Shown: piece after piece, positions 45,706-55,079 of the stretch
Numbering within the stretch: the stretch's first letter is position 1
Layout of the letters: each line of letters begins with the position of its first letter
Assembly (NCBI RefSeq): GCF_000242615.2
Contig: NZ_KI912268.1
Location: 1,051,362 to 1,115,361 of the forward strand
Direction of reading: 5' to 3'
Length of the DNA stretch: 64,000 bases
Source: Holophaga foetida DSM 6591
GTDB taxonomy: Bacteria; Acidobacteriota; Holophagae; Holophagales; Holophagaceae
The notes under the pieces: generated by a model
Database searches by the model: none
The model's input: the letters and a program-made list of their open reading frames with translations, nothing else
What the model was told of the DNA's origin: nothing
Position numbers and translations under genes: made by a program

Positions 45706-47529
45706 TCAGCCCTCAACGCTGGCGCCCTGCCCGCCCCTCCACGCCTCGATCTTTTTCGCCGCAGCAGCCCCGACTGCTGCGGTGATTTTTTCCATCTCCG
45801 CTTCCCGGACGGCCTGGACACTGCCGAAGGCCTGTAGCAGTTTCTTCGCAGTGGCCTCGCCCACACCAGGGATCTGGGTCAATTCGGTCTGGAGGGTGCG
45901 CTTGGCCCGCAGGGCGCGGTGGTAGGTGATGGCGAAGCGGTGGGCCTCGTCCCGGATGCGCTGGAGGAGCTGAAGGACGGGGCTCGATTTCGGGATGCGC
46001 AGGGGCTCCGAAGCCCCGGGCCGATAGACAAGCTCCTCCTTCTTGGCCAGGGAGGCCCGTTCCTGCTGGTCCAGACCCAGAGCCAGCAATGCGGCCTCGG
46101 CGGCGTGGAGCTGACCCAGGCCCCCATCGATGAGGAGCAGGTCCGGCATCTCCTTCCCCTCCCGCTGGAGCCTGGAAAAGCGGCGGGTGATGGCCTCGTG
46201 CATGTTGGCGAAGTCATCGTTCTGCTCATTGGTCATTTTGAAACGGCGGTAGGCCTGGCGATCCGGAACGCCATCGGTGAAGACCACGCAGGAGGCCACC
46301 ACCTCCCGGCCCTGACCGTGGCTGATGTCGAAGCACTCGATGCGCCGTGGCAGGTGAGCCAGCCCCAGAAAGGCCTGGAGCCCCTCCAGCACCGCCTGGT
46401 TGAGCCGGGCAGGTTCGAACTTGCGCTCCAGAGCCAGACGGGCGTTCTCCTGGGCCATCTGGAGCAGCTCCACCTTGTCGCCCCGCTGGGGCACGTGCAG
46501 GAAGGGCTTGGAACCCCGCATGGATCCCAGCCAATCCCTCAGTAGATCCGCATTCTCCGGTTCCAACTCCACCAGGATGCGGGCGGGCACGGAATCCTCG
46601 GTGTAGACCCGCTGGAGCACTTCGGCCAGCACAACGCCATCGAAGGCCTCCACCTCCTCCAGAACATATTCGTGGCGTCCCACCATGCGCCCAGCCCGCA
46701 TCACCAGCCGGTGGACGCAGGCCCTTCCGTCCAGTACGGCGCTGCCGTATAGATCCGTATCCTCCTGGTCCACCGTGGCGGCCTTCTGCTTGGTGAACCA
46801 GGCGTCGAGCTGCTGGAGACTGTCCCGATAGCGGGCCGCCAGCTCGAAGGCGCTATGCTCCGCAGCCTGCCACATGGCTGCTTCCAGGCGGGACTTCAGT
46901 TCGTCCCGCTTGCCCTCCAGGAAGAGGCGAGCCTCCTTGGCCTGTTCCCGGTAAGCCTCTTCAGAGACTGCGCCGATGCAGGGCCCCGTGCAGCGGTGGA
47001 CCTGGAACTTCATGCAGGCCCGTCCACGCTTGCCATCGATGTCGATATCGCAGTCCCGGATCTGGAAGAAGCGATAGACCAGTTCGGCGGTCCGGTAGGC
47101 GGTGCTGGCGGGGAAGAAGGGACCGAAGTAGAGGGAGCCATCCTTCTTCACCTTCCGGGTCACAAAGACCTGGGGAAAGGCGTTCCGCCAAGTGAGCTTG
47201 ACGTAAGGGTAGGTCTTGTCGTCCCTGAGGAGGATATTGAAGGGCGGCGTGTGCTCCTTGATGAGGTTGTTTTCCAGGACCAGGGCCTCCAGCTCCGTCT
47301 CGCAGACGATGAGCTCAAGATCCCAGATCCTGGCAACCAGGCGGCGGGTCTTGGCGTCATGGTGCTTGTTCTGGAAGTAGCTCTTGACCCGGTTGCGCAG
47401 CACCTTGGCCTTGCCCACGTAGAGCAGGTTCCCAGCTTCGTCCCGGTAGAGATAGACCCCGGGGCGGATGGGGAGATCCCCCAGCTTGCGGGCCAGGGTC
47501 GGACTGCGGTCCAGGTTCGAGCGGCTCAC
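45706..47529 (-). CDS. uvrC: excinuclease ABC subunit C
   Basis: 607-aa nuclease that makes the dual incisions in nucleotide excision repair. Domains: GIY-YIG (GVYLYRDEAGNLLYVGKAKVLRNRV, residues about 20-45), Cys-rich knuckle (CDIDIDGKRGRACMKFQVHRCTGPC), UVR motif (about 205-240), RNase H-like domain (ECFDISHGQG, LLIDGGLGQL), and the C-terminal helix-hairpin-helix pair (IPGVGEATAKKLL, FGSVQAVREA). The GTG at 47529 overlaps the upstream stop as GTGA, and starts the normal N-terminus. A longer upstream frame belongs to another gene. Confidence 0.96.
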   Translation of the reverse strand: MSRSNLDRSPTLARKLGDLPIRPGVYLYRDEAGNLLYVGKAKVLRNRVKSYFQNKHHDAKTRRLVARIWDLELIVCETELEALVLENNLIKEHTPPFNILLRDDKTYPYVKLTWRNAFPQVFVTRKVKKDGSLYFGPFFPASTAYRTAELVYRFFQIRDCDIDIDGKRGRACMKFQVHRCTGPCIGAVSEEAYREQAKEARLFLEGKRDELKSRLEAAMWQAAEHSAFELAARYRDSLQQLDAWFTKQKAATVDQEDTDLYGSAVLDGRACVHRLVMRAGRMVGRHEYVLEEVEAFDGVVLAEVLQRVYTEDSVPARILVELEPENADLLRDWLGSMRGSKPFLHVPQRGDKVELLQMAQENARLALERKFEPARLNQAVLEGLQAFLGLAHLPRRIECFDISHGQGREVVASCVVFTDGVPDRQAYRRFKMTNEQNDDFANMHEAITRRFSRLQREGKEMPDLLLIDGGLGQLHAAEAALLALGLDQQERASLAKKEELVYRPGASEPLRIPKSSPVLQLLQRIRDEAHRFAITYHRALRAKRTLQTELTQIPGVGEATAKKLLQAFGSVQAVREAEMEKITAAVGAAAAKKIEAWRGGQGASVEG

Positions 47530-48572
47530 GCTGATTCCAGACGGCGCATGGCCCGCTCCAGGCCGTGGCAGGCGGCGATGACCCCCACGAGGTGGAAGAC
47601 TTCCTGCACGGGGTAGGCCTGGGTGCCCTGATCCCCTCGCACCTTGGCGTAGGCCCCATCCAGTCGATGGCGGGCATCTCCGAGGAACCACAGGGCCACC
47701 TGGAAATCCCGCCCCACCCCGAAGGCCTTTCCGCAGTCGTCCAGACGACCAGCCATCTCCTTCAGTTCGTCCCTGAGAAGGTGCTGGACCCTGTCGTCCC
47801 CAGCCTGAAGCACCAGCTCCTTCAGGGAGTGGCAGTGCTCGACCATGGCGTGGACCGCCTCCATCTGGGCCATGAAGTGCGCCCTGGGAGCCTCCCGCTC
47901 CTCCGGTTCCGCCGCCAGAGCGTTCAGAAGCCCGGCATGGACGGCGTGGGCCTCCAAAAGCTCCTGGAGGCTGGGCTCGGCTGGGGGCTCCGCCCCCAGG
48001 ACATAGGCCCTCAACCAACCTGCGGCCTGAACCCCCGCCAGGGACACATCCTGTCGTAGCCGCGCCGTCAGACGCTCCGCAGGGCGCTCGGGCCACAGAA
48101 CCCAGTCCAGAAGGAGGGCCACGGCGCAGCCCACGAGGACGTTCTCTCCCCGGCTGAAAGAGGTATTGAGGGTCATGCCCAGCGCGTGGGGGCCCGAAAC
48201 CGCACTGATGGGAAAGAGGGTCGTGAGGGCCCCCACCCTGGCAGCGCCCTTGAGGCCAATCCCCTGGCAGACCAGGATGGCCACGGCAACGCCCACCCCC
48301 GCCGCCAGGAGCGTATGTCCCAGGAGAGCGGCCGTCCCCACACCGACCCCCAACCCCACCACGGTCCCCCCCATGCGGGATAGCCCGGCCGCAAGGCTGC
48401 CCCCGGGACTGCCGGTGCTGACGATGAGGGCCGAGATGCCTGCCCAGTAGAAGGCCTGCAACCCCAGGAGCCGGGCGGCAACCATAGCGGCAACCGAGAC
48501 GACGGCCAGTCGCGCGCCCAGGCGAACATCCCGCCATCCCACCCACGGAAACCTCATCGCCCCGGTATTCAT
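47526..48572 (-). CDS. FUSC-family membrane protein (aromatic acid exporter-like)
   Basis: About 348 aa. Six hydrophobic segments in the first 170 residues with the FUSC pattern: ALIVSTGSPGGSLAAGLSRMGGTVVG, GHTLLAAGVGVAVAILVCQ, LNTSFSRGENVLVGCAVALLLDWVLWPERP. The rest is a cytosolic helical domain (about 180-345). Related proteins export aromatic acids or form fusaric-acid resistance pumps; the substrate here is unknown. The start is uncertain (ATG 48572 or 48578, GTG 48599). Translation is coupled to uvrC (GTGA). Confidence 0.75.
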   Translation of the reverse strand: MNTGAMRFPWVGWRDVRLGARLAVVSVAAMVAARLLGLQAFYWAGISALIVSTGSPGGSLAAGLSRMGGTVVGLGVGVGTAALLGHTLLAAGVGVAVAILVCQGIGLKGAARVGALTTLFPISAVSGPHALGMTLNTSFSRGENVLVGCAVALLLDWVLWPERPAERLTARLRQDVSLAGVQAAGWLRAYVLGAEPPAEPSLQELLEAHAVHAGLLNALAAEPEEREAPRAHFMAQMEAVHAMVEHCHSLKELVLQAGDDRVQHLLRDELKEMAGRLDDCGKAFGVGRDFQVALWFLGDARHRLDGAYAKVRGDQGTQAYPVQEVFHLVGVIAACHGLERAMRRLESA

Positions 48573-48619
48573 GCCCATATTCTCGATTCTATCCACCAAA
48601 GCCCAGGGACGCGTTTACA

Positions 48620-49024
48620 ATGACAAGCATGAACGGACAATCAAAAAACCGCCGTGCCACCCTGGCCAGGCGCTATGGACGCCTGGCGGAGCGGGCAACC
48701 CTCTGGCTGTTGTGGCTCCGTGGATGGGATCTGGTGGCCTCCAACCTGAAGCTCGGCAAGAGCGAACTGGATCTGCTCGTGACCCGGGGGGAGGAACTGC
48801 GCCTTCTGGAGGTCAAGGCCCGCAGACAGGGGGCCTGGGTGGCTGCGGACACGGCCCTTTCTTACCCCCAGCGACTTCGCCTCCAGGGCGGGCTGCGGAA
48901 CTACCTCGACCGCGTCCCCTGGCCGGGCGCGATCAGCTTCCAGCGGGTGAGCTGGACGGGTTGGCGGTGGCGCTTCCATCCCTGCGAACGCTGGGATGCA
49001 TTGAGAATCAAGCCCATGACGTAA
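48620..49024 (+). CDS. YraN-family (UPF0102) endonuclease-like protein
   Basis: 134-aa protein with the PD-(D/E)xK-like YraN pattern: RYGRLAERATLWLLWLRGWDLVASNLKLGKSELDLLVTRGEELRLLEVKARRQG, in which the GExD equivalent is SELDLL and the E-V-K follows. The cellular role of YraN proteins is poorly known. Divergent from the FUSC gene over about 48 bp. The 122 bp after it (49025-49146) shows nothing notable. Confidence 0.8.
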   Translation: MTSMNGQSKNRRATLARRYGRLAERATLWLLWLRGWDLVASNLKLGKSELDLLVTRGEELRLLEVKARRQGAWVAADTALSYPQRLRLQGGLRNYLDRVPWPGAISFQRVSWTGWRWRFHPCERWDALRIKPMT

Positions 49025-49146
49025 TGGACTCCCCAATCAAGATGTCGTGACAACCAAAGTAATTACTGCTACCCTACGGGCACCACCCAAACCAAATCAG
49101 CCCACCCATACCATCTGGCTCTGGGCCCATCCCCGTGGAGGAAGCC

Positions 49147-49506
49147 ATGTCCGACCGCATCCAGATCATTGTCCACAAAGGTCATAAGATCCTTTCTGTG
49201 GACAACTCGAACCTCAAGCCTGCCGAAATCGTGGCCAACTTCCCCATCATCACAAAGATGAGCTTGGACAATAAGCTCCTCCTCACAGTGATGGATGTGA
49301 CCAACACGACCACCGATGACAGCATCAAGAAGGCCGCCGGGGAATCCCATGCCCAGATCGAGGCGGTGCTCGGCCAGACGTACACGGCCATCCTGGGCAT
49401 CCGTGGCATCCAGAAGATCCTGGCCAACGCCATGCATAAGGGCCAGTGCTTCGCCGAAACCCGGGGAGAGGCCCTGGATTGGCTGGTGGAGCAGGTGTCC
49501 AAGTAG
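49147..49506 (+). CDS. small protein, possibly STAS/SEC14-like fold
   Basis: 119 aa, start chosen because GGAGGAA lies 4 nt before ATG 49147. Sequence MSDRIQIIVHKGHKILSVDNSNLKPAEIVANF followed by LLLTVMDVTNTTTDD and ILGIRGIQKILANAM resembles a family of small proteins with a STAS- or SEC14-like beta-alpha fold, but I cannot name it. No signal, helices or cysteine motif (one Cys). It has a strong ribosome-binding site and is followed by the convergent msrBA gene after 1 bp. Confidence 0.6.
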   Translation: MSDRIQIIVHKGHKILSVDNSNLKPAEIVANFPIITKMSLDNKLLLTVMDVTNTTTDDSIKKAAGESHAQIEAVLGQTYTAILGIRGIQKILANAMHKGQCFAETRGEALDWLVEQVSK

Positions 49507-49507
49507 T

Positions 49508-50542
49508 TCAGTCCCTCACCCAGTGGCAGGTATAGCCATTGGGGTGTTTCTGCAGATAGTCCTGGTGATAATCCTCGGCCCCGTAGAACGCACCCGCGGG
49601 TGCAAGCACTGTCACCAGGGGTTTCTTCCACTTCCCGCTGCGCTCGACCTCGGCCCGCACCCGCTCGGCAACCTTCCGCTGCTCCTCCCCGTAGGTGAAG
49701 ATGGCGCTGCGGTACTGACTGCCGATATCGTTGCCCTGGCGGTCCAGGGTCGTGGGGTCGTGCATCCGGAAGAAGAACCTGAGGATGGCCTCGTAGCTGG
49801 TGACCCTGGGATTGAAGCGGATCTCGACAGACTCGGCGTGCCCAGTCCGTCCGGTCTTTACATCCTCGTAGCGGGGTGAGGGGAAGCTGCCCCCCGTGTA
49901 GCCGACCCGCGTCAAAATCACGCCCGGTTGCTGGCGGATCAGCTCCTGCATCCCCCAGAAGCAGCCCCCAGCCAGGGTGGCCACCTCGGAACCATCCCCC
50001 CTGCCAAAGAGCCCGAGAAAGGCCCCGTATCCCTCCCGCTCCAGATCATCCAGGGGCACAAAGCGAAGGGAGGCGCTGTTGATGCAGTAGCGCAGTCCCG
50101 TGGGCCCCGGGCCGTCGGTGAATAGATGTCCCAGGTGGGAGTCGGCCCCGGGAGAGCGCACCTCGATGCGCACCATGCCATAGCCCAGGTCCCGCCTTTC
50201 GGTAAGGGGCACCCCCGGAAGGGCTTGGGTAAAGCTGGGCCATCCACATCCGGCATCGAACTTGTCCCTGGAGCTGAAGAGCGGCCTGCCGTCCACCACA
50301 TCCACGTAAAGGCCTTCCCGCTTTTCGTTCCAGTATTCATTCTCGAAGGGCGGCTCGGTGCCATTCTGCTGGGTGACATGGAACTGCCTGGGGCTGAGCC
50401 TGGATTTCAGCGCAGAGTGGTCAATGGGGGATGTCATGGAACCCTCGTTCAGGGGTGGATGTGTCCGGCCATCCGAATAGACCAGTCCCAGGAAAATCAG
50501 ACCTGCCAGCAACAGCACAGCGAATAACCGGGAAGGAAGCAC
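49508..50542 (-). CDS. msrBA: secreted or membrane-anchored peptide-methionine sulfoxide reductase, MsrB-MsrA fusion
   Basis: 344 aa. An N-terminal hydrophobic signal (about 4-24) is followed by MsrB (about 40-170; catalytic Cys in [24 protein letters not shown]) and MsrA (about 190-340; catalytic GGCFWG, then YTGG and HQDYL). It repairs both methionine sulfoxide stereoisomers, here probably in the periplasm. The order B-then-A is the reverse of the common MsrAB fusion. The zinc-binding Cys pairs of MsrB are not seen. GTG 50542 is preferred over TTG 50593 because AGG lies 7-8 nt upstream and a clean signal peptide results. Confidence 0.9.
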   Translation of the reverse strand: MLPSRLFAVLLLAGLIFLGLVYSDGRTHPPLNEGSMTSPIDHSALKSRLSPRQFHVTQQNGTEPPFENEYWNEKREGLYVDVVDGRPLFSSRDKFDAGCGWPSFTQALPGVPLTERRDLGYGMVRIEVRSPGADSHLGHLFTDGPGPTGLRYCINSASLRFVPLDDLEREGYGAFLGLFGRGDGSEVATLAGGCFWGMQELIRQQPGVILTRVGYTGGSFPSPRYEDVKTGRTGHAESVEIRFNPRVTSYEAILRFFFRMHDPTTLDRQGNDIGSQYRSAIFTYGEEQRKVAERVRAEVERSGKWKKPLVTVLAPAGAFYGAEDYHQDYLQKHPNGYTCHWVRD

Positions 50543-50677
50543 GGATACGCCTCGTATGCACCTTTGGATGCGGGAAGAGGGCAGGCTGTTCAAGCGTCAC
50601 ATTCCAGGGAAAAGGCCCCTCATGTCCCCCCTCCGCCCCTGGCATCAAATGGCCCGGCATGTAATCATGGCTTGCAA

Positions 50678-50706
50678 GGTTCCGCATATGCGGAGCCCGG
50701 TTTTTT
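50678..50706 (+). promoter_or_regulatory. terminator-like hairpin in the guaB leader
   Basis: GGTTCCGC-ATAT-GCGGAGCC forms an 8-bp stem (one G-U pair) at 50678-50697, including the perfect palindrome TCCGCATATGCGGA, followed by CGG and six T at 50701-50706. It ends 11 bp before the guaB ATG and would hide or terminate just before the ribosome-binding site GAGGAA. This arrangement suggests attenuation, but the palindrome could also be a repressor site. Confidence 0.5.
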
Positions 50707-50717
50707 CCGAGGAACAC

Positions 50718-52178
50718 ATGCTGACCTTGCCCCTTGTTCAGGCCCTGACCTTCGACGACGTACTCCTGGTCCCCGGACCTTCGGAGGTTCATCCGAATCA
50801 GGTTGATCTGGCGACCCGCGTGACCCGGAACGTCAACTTGACCATCCCCATCCTTTCCGCTGCCATGGACACCGTGACCGAAGGGCGTCTGGCCATCGCA
50901 CTGGCCCAGCAGGGCGGCATGGGCATCATCCACAAGAACCTGAGCATCGAGCGCCAGGCCGAGGAAGTGGACAAGGTGAAGCGCTCCGAGAGCGGCATGA
51001 TCACCAACCCCATCACCATCCGGCCCGACGCGCCGATCCATGAGGCCGAGGCCCTGATGGCCAAGTTCAAGATCAGCGGTGTGCCGGTGGTCGAGAACAG
51101 CAAACTGGTGGGCATCCTCACCAATCGTGATCTGCGCTTTGAGACCAACCTCGACCTCCTGGTGAGCGAGCGCATGACCCGTCAACCCCTGGTGACCGTG
51201 CCCGTGGGCACCACCCTGGAGCAGGCCAAGGTCAAGCTCCAGCAGCACCGGGTGGAGAAGCTCCTGGTGGTGGATGACAACGGCGCCCTTCGCGGCCTGA
51301 TCACCGTCAAGGACATCGAGAAGTCCATCAACTACCCCAACGCCGCCAAGGATGCCATGGGCCGCCTCCGTGTCGGCGCCGCCCTCGGCGTCGGCAAGGA
51401 CATGCTGGATCGGGCCAAGGCCCTGGTCGACGCCAAGGTGGACGTGCTCTGCCTCGACAGCAGCCACGGCCACAGCAAGGGCGTGATCGACGGGTTGCGC
51501 AAGCTGCGGGAGGCCTTCCCCGAGGTGGGCATCATCGCTGGCAACGTCGCCACCTACCAGGGCGCCAAGGACCTGATCCTGGCGGGCGCCAGCGCCGTCA
51601 AGGTCGGCATCGGCCCCGGCTCCATCTGCACCACCCGCATCGTCACCGGGGCCGGCATGCCCCAGATCACCGCCGTCTCCGAGGCCTCCCGGGCCTGCCG
51701 TGAGCATGGCGTGCCCTGCATCGCCGACGGCGGCATCAAGTTCTCCGGCGACGTGGCCAAGGCCATTGCGGCGGGTGCTGACGTGGTCATGATCGGCGGC
51801 CTGCTGGCAGGCACCGAAGAGGCCCCCGGCGAGACCATCTTCTATCAGGGCCGCACCTTCAAGTCCTACCGCGGCATGGGCTCCATCGGAGCCATGAAGG
51901 AGGGCTCCAAGGACCGCTACTTCCAGGAAGGCAAGGACGACACCAAGCTGGTGCCCGAGGGCATCGAAGGCCAGGTGCCCTACAAGGGCCGGGTGGCGGA
52001 CCTGGTGACCCAGCTCATGGGCGGCCTGCGCGCCGGCATCGGCCTGGTGGGCGGCGCCAGCATCCCCGACTTCCAGCAGAAGGCCACCTTCGTCCAGATC
52101 ACCAGCCCCGGGCTGCGGGAGAGCCATGCCCACGATGTGATGATCACCAAGGAAGCCCCCAACTACCGCATGGATTGA
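50718..52178 (+). CDS. guaB: inosine-5'-monophosphate dehydrogenase
   Basis: 486-aa enzyme making XMP from IMP, the step before GuaA. Seen: [11 protein letters not shown], the tandem CBS domains (about 95-215), [14 protein letters not shown], the catalytic loop [15 protein letters not shown] with its Cys (about 302), and the flap [12 protein letters not shown]. Length normal. GAGGAA lies 5 nt before the ATG, directly after the hairpin described above. Convergent with the cNMP-domain gene across a palindromic repeat. Confidence 0.97.
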   Translation: MLTLPLVQALTFDDVLLVPGPSEVHPNQVDLATRVTRNVNLTIPILSAAMDTVTEGRLAIALAQQGGMGIIHKNLSIERQAEEVDKVKRSESGMITNPITIRPDAPIHEAEALMAKFKISGVPVVENSKLVGILTNRDLRFETNLDLLVSERMTRQPLVTVPVGTTLEQAKVKLQQHRVEKLLVVDDNGALRGLITVKDIEKSINYPNAAKDAMGRLRVGAALGVGKDMLDRAKALVDAKVDVLCLDSSHGHSKGVIDGLRKLREAFPEVGIIAGNVATYQGAKDLILAGASAVKVGIGPGSICTTRIVTGAGMPQITAVSEASRACREHGVPCIADGGIKFSGDVAKAIAAGADVVMIGGLLAGTEEAPGETIFYQGRTFKSYRGMGSIGAMKEGSKDRYFQEGKDDTKLVPEGIEGQVPYKGRVADLVTQLMGGLRAGIGLVGGASIPDFQQKATFVQITSPGLRESHAHDVMITKEAPNYRMD

Positions 52179-52198
52179 GGGCTGGGGCTCTAAAAGAG

Positions 52199-52275
52199 TC
52201 AACGCAGAGGGCACGGAGTTTTAAAAGAGAGGGCACAGAGAAAAGCGGAACCGACCCTGCTTTTCTCTGTGCCCT
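52199..52275. repeat. palindromic repeat after guaB
   Basis: Begins CAACGCAGAGGGCACGGAG, one base different from the element at 43611. Its main stem is AGGGCACAGAGAAAAGC (52230-52246) with the perfect complement at 52259-52275, 12-nt loop. It is placed between the convergent guaB and cNMP genes, and probably ends transcription from at least one side although a T-run is lacking. Confidence 0.75.
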
Positions 52276-52323
52276 TCCGCTTGCGGTTCTCACCAGGAAA
52301 AGGGGGAGCCCTTCAGCTCCGCT

Positions 52324-53085
52324 TTATCCGAGCCGCGAGGCCAGTTCCGGGTAGCAGCGGATCAGCGTATCGGCGTGTTCCCGGTCCACGGATACGAGGA
52401 TGCTGTCGGTGACGGCGATGGCTGAAGCCTGGTGGAGCTGCCTTCTGAAGTAGGCATCCGGCTCCAGGAAACCCGAGCAGTCATCCTCCGCCTCCCGGAG
52501 GGTCCGGTGCTCTCCCCGGCACAGCTCCACCTGCCCCGCCACCACCTGCAGGACATACGGCGCTTCATCCCCCTCGGAAAAGAGGAGTTCTCCCGCCGAG
52601 ACCATCCGTTTGGTGCTCACCAGGGCGAAACGGCCCTGGAAGGCCCGGATGGAGTCGTTGGCCTCCTTGAGGCGCCGCGCGAACTGTTGGCAAATCACCT
52701 TGGTGAGCGTGGGAAAGCACCCGATGATCACATCGATGTGGGCGGGCTTGAGCCTGAGGGCATAGGTGACGCCGCAACTCCGCACCGAAGCCGTGCGTCT
52801 AAGATCTCCGAAATAGGCCATTTCCCCGACGACTGCCACCCGCTGGGGGTCGCAGATCACCGAAGCGAGGATCACCGAGCGCGCCCCAGAGATCAAGGGC
52901 GGCTGTTCCACCGAATACACGCCCTTCAGCACGATGAAGAGGTCCTGATCAGATTCATCCTGGCGGATCAGGTACTCCCCATCGCCATATCGCAGGGGCT
53001 CCACATCACCACAGAGATTCAGAAGTTGGTGCAGTTCAGAGGATTCGTCCTCTCCCAGCACGGCGATATCGAAGATTTCAGACAC
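52324..53085 (-). CDS. protein of two tandem cyclic-nucleotide-binding-like domains
   Basis: 253 aa. Domain 1 (about 15-130) has GEYLIRQDESDQDLFIVLKG and VGEMAYFGDLRRTASVRS, close to the cNMP cassette GE-x7-RTA; domain 2 (about 145-245) has SAGELLFSEGDEAPYVLQVVAGQVEL but lacks the phosphate-binding R-x-A cassette. There is no helix-turn-helix or other output domain. The layout resembles protein-kinase A regulatory subunits more than Crp. The start is taken at GTG 53085, which follows AAGGGGAG closely; the ATG at 53115 lacks a ribosome-binding site. Ligand unknown. Confidence 0.72.
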   Translation of the reverse strand: MSEIFDIAVLGEDESSELHQLLNLCGDVEPLRYGDGEYLIRQDESDQDLFIVLKGVYSVEQPPLISGARSVILASVICDPQRVAVVGEMAYFGDLRRTASVRSCGVTYALRLKPAHIDVIIGCFPTLTKVICQQFARRLKEANDSIRAFQGRFALVSTKRMVSAGELLFSEGDEAPYVLQVVAGQVELCRGEHRTLREAEDDCSGFLEPDAYFRRQLHQASAIAVTDSILVSVDREHADTLIRCYPELASRLG

Positions 53086-53262
53086 AACTCCCCTTGCTTG
53101 ATATGATTTAAACATAAACCAAGGTAAACAGACACCTTGCGTCAATTATTGACGCACATTCGAAAGAGATCAACCAACCATGTTTGCATTCAGGTTCCCG
53201 CCGAAGAGTGGGAATCGACCCGACGAACGGCAACCCGACCCCTCCCAACGGGGGCATGCGCT

Positions 53263-54213
53263 TCACCAGGGGCAGCTCGAAGTGACCTGCATCCGGAAGG
53301 CCCGCCGCTCCAGAGTCAGCTCGGCCCGGTCCCGGGCCGGGGCGGCCTCGCCGTCCAGATGCCAAAACGTAGAACGCTCCAGGCGCAAGGTGGCTCTCAG
53401 CAGGCGCCCCTCCTGGCGGAGGCTGGTCCGGCCCCCTTCCCGGAAGAACTGGGGCACCTCGGAGAGCAGGTCAAAGACAGAGGGACGCTTGAGGCGGGCC
53501 CACTGCAGGATGCCGTCCGTAGGATCGGCCCCTGGGGCGATCCAGAAGCCTGAACCGAACTGGGGGAGGTTGGCGAAGCAGAGGCTCCAGGCGCGGTCAG
53601 GCAGCGAAGGCTCAGCTCCCCGCCAGGCCGCCCTCAAGCGATCCAGGGACCGGCCCGGCTCCTGCGATTCCGGCTGGGAGGCCTCCCACTGGAATTCCGT
53701 TTCCGGGTAGTCCCGCCACAGCCTCAGACAAAGCTTGGCGTAGTTGGTGAAGCCCCGCCCTTCCACCGCCTCGAAGGCATGGGCCACAGCAGCCTCGAAG
53801 CCGGTGCCGCAGAGATTCAGGAAGGGCACTCCGTCCAGCCTGGGCAGATCCATGACCAGTTCCCGGCCCTGCAGAAGGTTCATCACGGCCCCTGCAGGCT
53901 CCAGGGGCGTCCGGAGCCCCCGGACCAGCCCGTTGCCAGACCCCCCGGGAATGGCAGCCAGGGGCACCGGACAACCGGCCGCCACCAGGGCGCGGCCCGC
54001 ATGGTGGAGCGTCCCATCCCCCCCCCAGACCAGGAGAGGGCCCCCCGCAGCCTGAGCCTGGGCGATGAGGGGCCCAAAGTCCCAGGGAGGCCCGAAGGGC
54101 GCGGGCTCGATGCGCTCCCGCAACTCCGGAGAAAGCCGGGACATCAGCGCGTCGGGATCCTTCCCGCGTGGGCCGGATCTGGGGTTGTAGACCAGGGGGA
54201 GCTTGGGACTCAC
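53263..54213 (-). CDS. diacylglycerol/lipid kinase (DAGK catalytic domain)
   Basis: 316 aa, YegS/DgkB superfamily. The N-terminal catalytic domain shows LPLVYNPRSGP, VWGGDGTLHHAGRALV (nucleotide loop GGDGT) and AAIPGGSGNGLVRGL (GTGN motif as GSGN), and the C-terminal domain has a DGILQWARLKRPSVFDLL segment. It phosphorylates a lipid or sphingoid base in phospholipid metabolism; the substrate is unclear. GTG 54213 overlaps the upstream stop as GTGA. The 53086-53262 gap has no clear gene. Confidence 0.85.
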   Translation of the reverse strand: MSPKLPLVYNPRSGPRGKDPDALMSRLSPELRERIEPAPFGPPWDFGPLIAQAQAAGGPLLVWGGDGTLHHAGRALVAAGCPVPLAAIPGGSGNGLVRGLRTPLEPAGAVMNLLQGRELVMDLPRLDGVPFLNLCGTGFEAAVAHAFEAVEGRGFTNYAKLCLRLWRDYPETEFQWEASQPESQEPGRSLDRLRAAWRGAEPSLPDRAWSLCFANLPQFGSGFWIAPGADPTDGILQWARLKRPSVFDLLSEVPQFFREGGRTSLRQEGRLLRATLRLERSTFWHLDGEAAPARDRAELTLERRAFRMQVTSSCPW

Positions 54214-55079
54214 GCCTTCTCCAGGAAGCGCGCGGGTTCCGCCACCAGTTCCAGGGACTGGCCAGTCACGGGATGGTTCAGCACCAGCTTCCAGGCGTGG
54301 AGCCAGAGCTGCTCCGAGGAGGCCCCGCCGTAGAGGCCATCTCCGACCACGGGAGCCCCGAGGGAAGCCAGATGGACCCGGATCTGGTGGGTGCGCCCAG
54401 TCCTGGGCTCCGCCACCACCCAATATCCCGGTGTGAGACCGGCGACTTCTTGGGGCGCGGCAGGGCGGAGAAGCGTCTGGGAGGGCTTGGGTTCCAGGAG
54501 ATCCCCCTCACACCCGAAGCGGGCGGGCTTGGCCAGCCGCAACCGTCCGATGGGACGATCGACCTCCACCGCTTCCACGGGCCTGTCCACGCGGGCCAGG
54601 TACACCTTCCGCAAGGTCCGCTCCTGGAAGTGCCGCCCCAGATCCCCGGCCTTGTCCTTGGCCAGCACCAGCACACCACTGGTGCCCTGGTCCAGGCGAT
54701 GGCAGAGGATGAGCTTCTGCCCCGGTCTCTGGCGGCCCAGAAGGGCCAGGAGGTCGTGCCTGTCCGAGGCCTGGGTTCCCTGTGTCGGCATCCCGGCGGG
54801 CTTGTTGACCACCAGCAGCCATTCGTCCTCGTAAACCACCGGGACTTCAAAGTCCGGCAGAGCCCCCAGGGAATCGTCCACGGCCACCCGAACTTCCACT
54901 CCGGGAGCGACGGTGCGGCTGGCCACCCGCACGCGCTTCTGGGCCACCTGGACGCCGCCCAGCTTGAGCACCTCCCGGGCATGGCGCCGACTGAGCCCCG
55001 TGCACACCGAGACCAACTGATCCAGCCTCAGCCCGGCCTGGGCGGGTTCCACAATGAACTTCCAGTTCTGCATAGCCAT
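54210..55079 (-). CDS. RluA-family pseudouridine synthase
   Basis: 289 aa: S4 RNA-binding domain (about 16-80, LRLDQLVSVCTGLSRRHAREVLKLGGVQV) and catalytic domain with HRLDQGTSGVLVLAKD holding the catalytic Asp (about 127), RKVYLARVD, and RTGRTHQIRVHLASLG. It isomerises uridine in rRNA or tRNA; RluD-like or RluC-like target not resolved. The start is at 55079 or two codons later. Stop overlaps the lipid kinase start by 4 bp, so the two genes form an operon. Confidence 0.9.
   Translation of the reverse strand: MAMQNWKFIVEPAQAGLRLDQLVSVCTGLSRRHAREVLKLGGVQVAQKRVRVASRTVAPGVEVRVAVDDSLGALPDFEVPVVYEDEWLLVVNKPAGMPTQGTQASDRHDLLALLGRQRPGQKLILCHRLDQGTSGVLVLAKDKAGDLGRHFQERTLRKVYLARVDRPVEAVEVDRPIGRLRLAKPARFGCEGDLLEPKPSQTLLRPAAPQEVAGLTPGYWVVAEPRTGRTHQIRVHLASLGAPVVGDGLYGGASSEQLWLHAWKLVLNHPVTGQSLELVAEPARFLEKA

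Noticed and set aside
49025..49146. tRNA or small RNA in the gap after yraN
   Set aside because: No cloverleaf or terminator structure could be found; no tRNA was seen anywhere in the window.
50594..50717. Guanine riboswitch in the guaB leader
   Set aside because: No three-way junction or core motif; only the simple hairpin with a T-run is present.
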